In this document: in pieces, positions 31,526 to 37,263 of the stretch | Layout: the number at the start of each line of letters is the position of its first letter | How positions within the stretch are numbered: position 1 is the stretch's first letter | Assembly (NCBI GenBank): GCA_045646865.1 | Contig: JAZRLM010000009.1 | Coordinates: 1 to 37,263, forward strand | Origin: SIG440 sp045646865 | Lineage (GTDB): Bacteria; Bacillota; Clostridia; Monoglobales; Monoglobaceae | DNA length: 37,263 bases | Reading direction: 5' to 3' | The notes under the pieces: model-generated | Database searches by the model: none | Told to the model about the DNA's origin: nothing | What the model saw: only the letters and a program-made list of their open reading frames with translations | Translations under genes and position numbers: made by a program

Positions 31526-32872
31526 ATGAAAAAAACACTTGCGATATTGCCGGTCATCATACATATATTGCTTGCATTGACGCAGGGTGTTTTTGCAGCA
31601 GACTTCCCTGATGTCCGGTATACACACAAAAACTATGATGCTATTATGCATCTTACAGAGCTTGGGGTTATTGCCGGATATGATGACGGCACTTTTTGTC
31701 CCGAAAGGGAGATTACCCGTACAGAGTTCTGTGCCCTTATGTCAAGAACACTTGGCTACAACAAGGACACATACGAGGTCAAGGAAATTCCGTTTGACGA
31801 TGTCCCCGAGGATTATTGGGGTCGTGCATATATATCCTACTGTTATGAGCTGGGTCTGATAAACGGTATGGAAGAAGGAGTTTTTGCTCCGGCGGACAAG
31901 GTTACCATGGCACAGATTGCAAAAATGTCGGTATGTGCCGTTGGCAAAGAGGACGAGGCTCAGGATATAGTTGGCAAAAAGTGGTATTCGGGATATATGG
32001 AGATTGCAGATTTTTACGGCTTGCTTGACGAAACCGACCAGAATCCTGATGAAAAAGCCATTCGTGCCAATGTGGCTCAGGTTGTATATAATATGATTAC
32101 TTCGGATATAGCTGACGAGCCTGAGGATGATGTTTTGGATATTCCGGATATTGAGGATGCCCCAAAAGACGACGAAGAAGATGCCAACTGTGATGATGAG
32201 ATTGTCAAGGCATTTATGGAAAAGGATTATTCGGATGTTAAGGTGATTCTTGTTGACCCCGGACACAACTATGACGGCAAGGACACAGGGGCGAGATATG
32301 AACCCTATAATGCTGTTGAAGAAGTTATTACTTGGGAAATTTCAGAGAAGCTTCGTATCAATCTTGAGAAGATGGGCTACAAAGTGATTATGACCCGAAA
32401 GAAAATGACCGACAGTATTGCCAACACTTCTGCCGTTGACAGCCTTCAGGCAAGGGTGGATATGGCGCATAACAATCTGGTTGATTTGTACATTTCAATC
32501 CATTGTAATATGGGCGGCGGAACAGGAACAGAAACCTACTGCTTTTCCGAAAGCGGATATTCCGCAAGACTGGCAAAACTTGTTCAGAAAAAAATATGCG
32601 AAGAAACCGGCCTTTTTGACAGGGGTGTAAAAACATCAAGATTCTTTGTTATAAAAAATACCCTGATGCCAACAATTCTTGTAGAAACGGGATTTATGGA
32701 TACCAAAAAGGATGCATTGATGCTGACAACCGAATACGGTCAGGAATGTTTTGCACAGGCGATAGCCGATGCGGTTTATGAATATGATATGATGGAGCCA
32801 TTAAAGGTTGAGAAAGTAGCTCCTGAACCGAATGATGAGAAAGACCAAAAAGGAAATAAAAACAGAGGTTAA
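31526..32872 (+). CDS. SLH-domain N-acetylmuramoyl-L-alanine amidase
   Basis: 448 aa; GAGGA lies 9 nt before the ATG. A signal peptide (~1-25, ending VFAADF) is followed by three SLH repeats: FPDVRYTHKNYDAIMHL, FDDVPEDYWGRAYISYC and a weaker one after KKWYSGYME. Then come an Asp/Glu-rich linker (~195-225) and an Amidase_3 domain (~235-425). The zinc and catalytic residues are visible: DPGHN, the Glu after NAVEE, SIHCN and VETGF. It should bind secondary wall polymer through the SLH part and cleave the amide between muramic acid and the stem peptide. It is coupled to the U32 gene 5 nt downstream. Confidence 0.93.
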   Translation: MKKTLAILPVIIHILLALTQGVFAADFPDVRYTHKNYDAIMHLTELGVIAGYDDGTFCPEREITRTEFCALMSRTLGYNKDTYEVKEIPFDDVPEDYWGRAYISYCYELGLINGMEEGVFAPADKVTMAQIAKMSVCAVGKEDEAQDIVGKKWYSGYMEIADFYGLLDETDQNPDEKAIRANVAQVVYNMITSDIADEPEDDVLDIPDIEDAPKDDEEDANCDDEIVKAFMEKDYSDVKVILVDPGHNYDGKDTGARYEPYNAVEEVITWEISEKLRINLEKMGYKVIMTRKKMTDSIANTSAVDSLQARVDMAHNNLVDLYISIHCNMGGGTGTETYCFSESGYSARLAKLVQKKICEETGLFDRGVKTSRFFVIKNTLMPTILVETGFMDTKKDALMLTTEYGQECFAQAIADAVYEYDMMEPLKVEKVAPEPNDEKDQKGNKNRG

Positions 32873-32877
32873 CGACA

Positions 32878-34110
32878 ATGATTAAAAAACCCGAATTGCT
32901 TGCACCAGCAGGCAGTCTTGCAAAACTGAAAATTGCAATTACTTACGGCGCAGATGCGGTTTATGTGGGCGGTGAAGAATTTTCCCTTCGCGTTGCAGCC
33001 GAGAACTTCACTCCCGAAGAGCTTGCCGAGGGTGTTGAGTTTGCTCACAAGCGGGGCAAAAAGGTTTACCTTACCGCAAACATCATACCCCATAATGAAG
33101 ACATCTGCAGATACGAAGAATTTTTGAAGGAATACTCCAAGGCTGGCTTTGATGCGGTTATTCTGTCGGATTTGGGAATGTTTCAGCTCACCCGCGAAAT
33201 CGCACCCGACCTTGAAATCCATATAAGCACTCAGGCGAACAATGTGAACTTTAAAAGTGCCGAGAGTTGGTACAAAATGGGCGCAAAACGTGTAATTTTA
33301 GCAAGGGAGATGTCCTTTGACGAGATTGCGGAAATCCGCGAAAAGACCCCCGACGGTCTGGAGCTTGAAGCCTTTGTTCACGGAGCAATGTGCATTTCAT
33401 ACTCGGGCAGATGTCTGCTGAGTAATTATATGACCAACCGTGACAGTAATCAGGGTGCCTGCTCGCATCCCTGCAGATGGAAGTATTATCTTATGGAAGA
33501 AACAAGGCCGGGCGAATATATGCCGGTTGTTGAAAACGAACGAGGAACTTTCATATACAACTCCAAGGATTTGTGTATGATTGAGCATATTGACAAGCTT
33601 ATAGAAAGCGGTCTTGACAGTTTTAAGATTGAAGGCAGAGTTAAAACGGAATATTATCTGGCAACGGTTGTAAAGGCATACCGTGATGCGATTGATAAGT
33701 ATTTTGAAAACCCCGACGATTTTAAAACAGACCCCAGGTGGCTTGAAGAACTTAAAAAGGTCAGCCACCGTGACTATACAACAGGCTTCTTTTTCGGAAA
33801 GCCCGACGGCAATGAGCAGAACTATGAAACAAGCTCATATATCAGAAATTACGAGCTTTTGGGTATTGTTGAAGATTATGACCAAAACACAGGACTGCTT
33901 ACTGTTGTGCAGAAGAACAGATTCTTTAAAGGCTCCGAAGTTGAATTCCTAAGACCCCACGGCGATTTTGTAAAGCATAAAATCGAGTATATGGAGGATG
34001 AGGATGGTAACGAGCTTGAAATTGCCAACAAACCCCAGAAGATTGCTAAAATCCGCATTGATACTCCTATTGAAAAGGATTCGATGATGAGGGGTGTAAG
34101 AGAGAAATAG
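32878..34110 (+). CDS. U32 family protein (TrhP/YrrO/YegQ type)
   Basis: 410 aa; AGAGG lies in the preceding gene's end. The U32 signature is EAFVHGAMCISYSGRCLLSN, and further cysteines occur in GACSHPCRWKYY, which hold a cofactor cluster in this family. The N-terminal TIM-barrel motifs are LLAPAGSLAKLKIAI and GADAVYVGG. The size and the KIEGRVKTEYYLATVVKAYRDA block fit the TrhP branch, shown in other bacteria to help hydroxylate uridine 34 of tRNA. An older protease (collagenase) annotation is less likely. Between two SLH genes, it is probably cytoplasmic and co-transcribed with the amidase by chance of order. Confidence 0.88.
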   Translation: MIKKPELLAPAGSLAKLKIAITYGADAVYVGGEEFSLRVAAENFTPEELAEGVEFAHKRGKKVYLTANIIPHNEDICRYEEFLKEYSKAGFDAVILSDLGMFQLTREIAPDLEIHISTQANNVNFKSAESWYKMGAKRVILAREMSFDEIAEIREKTPDGLELEAFVHGAMCISYSGRCLLSNYMTNRDSNQGACSHPCRWKYYLMEETRPGEYMPVVENERGTFIYNSKDLCMIEHIDKLIESGLDSFKIEGRVKTEYYLATVVKAYRDAIDKYFENPDDFKTDPRWLEELKKVSHRDYTTGFFFGKPDGNEQNYETSSYIRNYELLGIVEDYDQNTGLLTVVQKNRFFKGSEVEFLRPHGDFVKHKIEYMEDEDGNELEIANKPQKIAKIRIDTPIEKDSMMRGVREK

Positions 34111-34172
34111 CTCTCACTTAAATTTTGTAAATAAATTAATTCATATATTTTCACTAACAGGAGGTTGAAAAA

Positions 34173-37118
34173 ATGAAAACTTCAACACGCATTTTGTGTA
34201 CACTTATGCTGGTAGTGTTTACATTGGTAAATATGGTTGTTATGCCTGTTTCGGCTGCAACATTTTCTGATGTAACATCAGGCACAGAGGTATACAAAGC
34301 AGTAAACGTCCTCAATAAGCTGGGTGTTATCAACGGCTATGATGACGGTACATTCAAACCTGATAACAATGTTACAAGAGCAGAATTCACAGCAATGCTG
34401 CTCAGAACACGCGGTATGGGCGCTGTTGGCTCAACAAGCCTTGACAATCCCCCATTCCCCGACGTTGTAACTCCCGACGTTTCATGGGCTATCGGCAACA
34501 TCCGCACAGCTCACGGTATGGGAATTATCAACGGTTATGATGACGGTACATTCAAGCCCTCTAACAACGTATCATACGAAGAAGCAATCAAGATGATTGT
34601 TTGCGCTCTTGGTTATGGCGAAATGGGCAGCGAAGGTGCAGCTTGGTATTCAAAATACATGACTACAGCTGTACAGCTTGGTTTTACCGACGGTGTAAAA
34701 GGAGTAATCGGTACTCCTGCTACACGTGCTATTATTGCTCAGATGCTTTACAACTGTCTCGAAGTTGAACTTGCTGAAAACAACGAGATTACCGACAAGA
34801 CAATTCTTGAAGATGACCTTAAGCTTAAAAAGCAGGTTGGTTACATTTCATCAAATCCCACAATCAGCCTTTCATCACCCGATGTAAACCTTCGTGAAGA
34901 CGAGGTTGAAATCACAGCCGACGGTGATACTACCATATATAAGGTAGAGAATGCAGCAGAGTACAATGACATGCTTGGCGCACAGATTACATTCTACTCA
35001 ACAACTGACAGAAATGCCGGAACAAAAAATCTGGTTATGGCAACAGTTGAAAAATCTGTAACCGTTGAGCTTGATGCTGATAAGATTGATTCTGATCTTT
35101 CTGATGAAACTGCAGTTGTTTACTACGAAAGCGACGATGCAAAGCGTTCATCACAGCTTTCAATTGCTGCAGATAGTGTCGTAATTTACAATGAACAGCT
35201 TTACGGCACAGATGCAGCAAACAGCTCATATGCTCAGTATTGTTCAGAAATGGGTGCTAATGCTATTCCTACTTTGGGCAGCATGAAGTTCCTTGACAGA
35301 AACGGCGATAAGAAGTATGATATCGTATTTGTTAACGCATATAATGCATACATCGTTTCATCTACAACAACATCAACTTCTACATTTACCGACAACAACC
35401 TGAGAAAAGGTCTTTCAAACAACAAAGTAACACTTGATGTTACCGATACAAGCAAGACAGTTAAGATTGTTGATAAGAGCGGTAAAGATGTATCATTCAG
35501 CTCAATCAAAACAGGTTCAGTTGTTTGCGTTAAGGCATCTAATGCTTTAAACGGTGGTCAGCAGATTATTACAGCTATTGTTCTTAATGATGCGGTAAGC
35601 GGTTCAGTAAAGGGTACAAACTCTGACGGCAGCATTAAGATTGAAGGCAAGAACTATAAGTATTCATTGCAGGCTCCTTGGGTTAATCCTGTATCAGGTG
35701 CAGATGTTTCCGGTATGCCCGAACCTCAGATGGGTGAAACCGGCAAGTTCTATCTTGATATAAACGGCGATATTATCGGCTACGACAAGTCCCAACAGGC
35801 TAGCAACCAGCAGTATGGTTACATTATGCATATAAACCGAAAGACATCAGGCCTTGATGACATATTAGTGTTTAATATCCTTACCGAGTCAGGCAGCAAG
35901 GTTTCATATCCCGCATATGATAAGACAAAGATAAACGGCGAAGATTTTGCAGACTTTGATGCACTTCTCGATGCACTTGATGATACTGCATACGCAAGCG
36001 GTGACGGCAATTATCCCGGCACAGTTGAAAATGCTGATTACTCTCAGATGGTTAAATTTACAACTAAGACAAGCAAGGGCGAAACCTATATTGACAACAT
36101 TATCACAGCAGAGGCTGCAACATCAGGTAACAACATATCATCCGATGACCTTTATTTCTATGATGTAGAAGGCTTTAAGGCTGATAAGGTTCTTGAAGAT
36201 ATAGACGATGATGGTGAAGATGAGGAAACCTATCTCACTAAATACAAGTCAACCAAGGAGTTGGCATATGGTTCATCAGTAATTAATATAAGCGGTGCTA
36301 TGATTTTTCAAATTCCCGAGGACAGAAGCGAGACTAAAAATTACAAAAAGCTTACCTTGAACAATTTTAACAACAAATCAAAATATAGTGTTGAACTTTA
36401 TGACGTAACAACTACAGATTCTGCAAAGATAGTTTTGGTTTACGGTGGCGCATCTTCGGTAGGAAAGGTTAAAGCAACCTCCCCAGTTATGGTTATAACA
36501 AGCATTTCTGAGGAAGAAGACCCCAAGGGTGAGCTTGCTTCAAGATACAAAATCTCAGGTTATGTAGGCTCTACAGCTGTTGATTACTGGGGTTCAGAAG
36601 AAAGCGAAGACGTTTTTGCAACACTTCAGGAAGGTGACGTGGTAAGACTTGGTACAGATGCCGATGATTACTACACCATCCAACCCGAACACATTATATT
36701 CAGGGCAGAAAGTGGATATCGCGATATAGCAATTGCTAAGGCTCCCAATGAAGGTCAGTATCCCAAGAATGATGATGATACCGATGGCAATATTCGTTTC
36801 AGAACAATTTGGGGTTCAGCATACCAGAGAGATGACGAACTGTTTGTTGTTTCAACAAATGTTCTTGAAGGTAATGAAGACGAGGCTGTCATTAAGGAAA
36901 CGCGTGTTAATATGCAGAGAAGCTGGTTCGATAATGCAAAGGTTTATGAGTTTGACACAACAGGCTCAAGCCTTGCAATCACCGAATATGATGTAGGTGA
37001 TGCTAATGGTGTGATTGATTCACTTCAGCTTTATGACGGTTCAGCAAAGCCTGCCGAAGTATTTATTCATATGACAGGTAGTACTACTGTAAAGACAATG
37101 ATTATTATTAAGAGATAA
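34173..37118 (+). CDS. Large SLH-domain surface protein (possible S-layer protein)
   Basis: 981 aa; AGGAGG lies 7 nt before the ATG. A Sec signal peptide (~1-29, ending PVSAA) precedes three SLH repeats (~31-81 FSDVTSGTEVYKAVNVL, ~92-147 FPDVVTPDVSWAIGNI, ~153-196 WYSKYMTTAVQLGF). The first two share the motif INGYDDGTFKP. The remaining ~780 aa are rich in beta, Asp, Ser and Thr, with repeated units such as IVDKSGKDVSF and SGSVKGTNSDGS and no recognised enzyme motif. SLH anchoring, length and low cysteine content fit an S-layer or surface scaffold protein. A terminator follows. Confidence 0.88.
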   Translation: MKTSTRILCTLMLVVFTLVNMVVMPVSAATFSDVTSGTEVYKAVNVLNKLGVINGYDDGTFKPDNNVTRAEFTAMLLRTRGMGAVGSTSLDNPPFPDVVTPDVSWAIGNIRTAHGMGIINGYDDGTFKPSNNVSYEEAIKMIVCALGYGEMGSEGAAWYSKYMTTAVQLGFTDGVKGVIGTPATRAIIAQMLYNCLEVELAENNEITDKTILEDDLKLKKQVGYISSNPTISLSSPDVNLREDEVEITADGDTTIYKVENAAEYNDMLGAQITFYSTTDRNAGTKNLVMATVEKSVTVELDADKIDSDLSDETAVVYYESDDAKRSSQLSIAADSVVIYNEQLYGTDAANSSYAQYCSEMGANAIPTLGSMKFLDRNGDKKYDIVFVNAYNAYIVSSTTTSTSTFTDNNLRKGLSNNKVTLDVTDTSKTVKIVDKSGKDVSFSSIKTGSVVCVKASNALNGGQQIITAIVLNDAVSGSVKGTNSDGSIKIEGKNYKYSLQAPWVNPVSGADVSGMPEPQMGETGKFYLDINGDIIGYDKSQQASNQQYGYIMHINRKTSGLDDILVFNILTESGSKVSYPAYDKTKINGEDFADFDALLDALDDTAYASGDGNYPGTVENADYSQMVKFTTKTSKGETYIDNIITAEAATSGNNISSDDLYFYDVEGFKADKVLEDIDDDGEDEETYLTKYKSTKELAYGSSVINISGAMIFQIPEDRSETKNYKKLTLNNFNNKSKYSVELYDVTTTDSAKIVLVYGGASSVGKVKATSPVMVITSISEEEDPKGELASRYKISGYVGSTAVDYWGSEESEDVFATLQEGDVVRLGTDADDYYTIQPEHIIFRAESGYRDIAIAKAPNEGQYPKNDDDTDGNIRFRTIWGSAYQRDDELFVVSTNVLEGNEDEAVIKETRVNMQRSWFDNAKVYEFDTTGSSLAITEYDVGDANGVIDSLQLYDGSAKPAEVFIHMTGSTTVKTMIIIKR

Positions 37119-37140
37119 TATTACAGCGATGTGATATAAT

Positions 37141-37170
37141 AAATATCCCCCCGTATAACGGGGGGTATTT
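37141..37170 (+). terminator. Terminator after the large SLH gene
   Basis: AAATATCCCCCCG pairs with CGGGGGGTATTT around TATAA with one bulge, followed by CATTTTC. It begins about 20 nt after the stop. Confidence 0.8.
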
Positions 37171-37203
37171 CATTTTCGGGCATAGCCCTACCCACTAATG
37201 GCT

Positions 37204-37222
37204 ACGCACAAGTGCGTCTTTT
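37204..37222 (+). terminator. Short hairpin with T-run
   Basis: ACGCAC/GTGCGT 6-bp stem with a 2-nt loop, then CTTTTTATT. It may be a second, weaker terminator or part of another repeat cut by the window end. Confidence 0.35.
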
Positions 37223-37263
37223 TATTGGCCTGCCAGCCATGCAACTTTTACTTACTACCCATA

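Overview
The window looks like chromosomal DNA of a Gram-positive, low-to-moderate-GC member of the Clostridia. Supporting signs are SLH-domain surface proteins, a PolC-type polymerase fragment, strong AGGAGG-type ribosome binding sites, sigma-A promoters, GTG/TTG starts and the order ftsE-ftsX-M23 hydrolase-ctpA next to greA-lysS. No rRNA, tRNA or CRISPR array was seen.

Region 1 (1-8100, minus strand) is a polymorphic-toxin locus. A secreted 1940-aa RHS/YD-repeat protein carries a variable C-terminal tip after the DPTG boundary and is translationally coupled to a small membrane protein (candidate immunity). Downstream in reading direction lie an orphan RHS tip with its own lipoprotein partner and a further RHS scrap. 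Each junction is marked by a hairpin with the same TTCTGCGG...CCGCAGAA stem.

Region 2 (8120-22140) is a mosaic mobile element. On its left, reading leftward, are an XRE regulator, a zinc-finger amidoligase, a stand-alone class II glutamine amidotransferase, a small serine resolvase and two membrane microproteins. Divergent from the XRE gene, behind a consensus promoter with a palindromic operator, is a three-gene operon. Its first product joins a Mrr-like PD-(D/E)XK-type domain to glycine-rich membrane segments, which suggests a candidate defence or toxin system. Next come an excisionase-like gene, a short relaxase with a possible oriT, and two related large serine recombinases. One recombinase is fused in frame to a broken PolC fragment, and each is preceded by a related microprotein gene. 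After these come an unidentified 552-aa protein, an antitoxin-like/GNAT pair and a strong terminator.

Region 3 (22142-22750) is a junction zone: the 3' end of a polysaccharide deacetylase gene, tandem repeats and terminator-like hairpins. It probably marks an edge of the mobile region.

Region 4 (22787-37263) is core genome. On the minus strand, a CdaR/PucR-type regulator leads into ftsE, ftsX, an EnvC/PcsB-like M23 hydrolase, a CtpA-type protease, an unknown conserved protein, greA and lysS. FtsEX, the coiled-coil hydrolase and the protease form a plausible cell-wall remodelling set. After a palindromic intergenic repeat, the plus strand carries an SLH-amidase, a U32 (TrhP-like) protein and a 981-aa SLH surface protein.

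Functions are read from motifs and gene order only; no database search was run.
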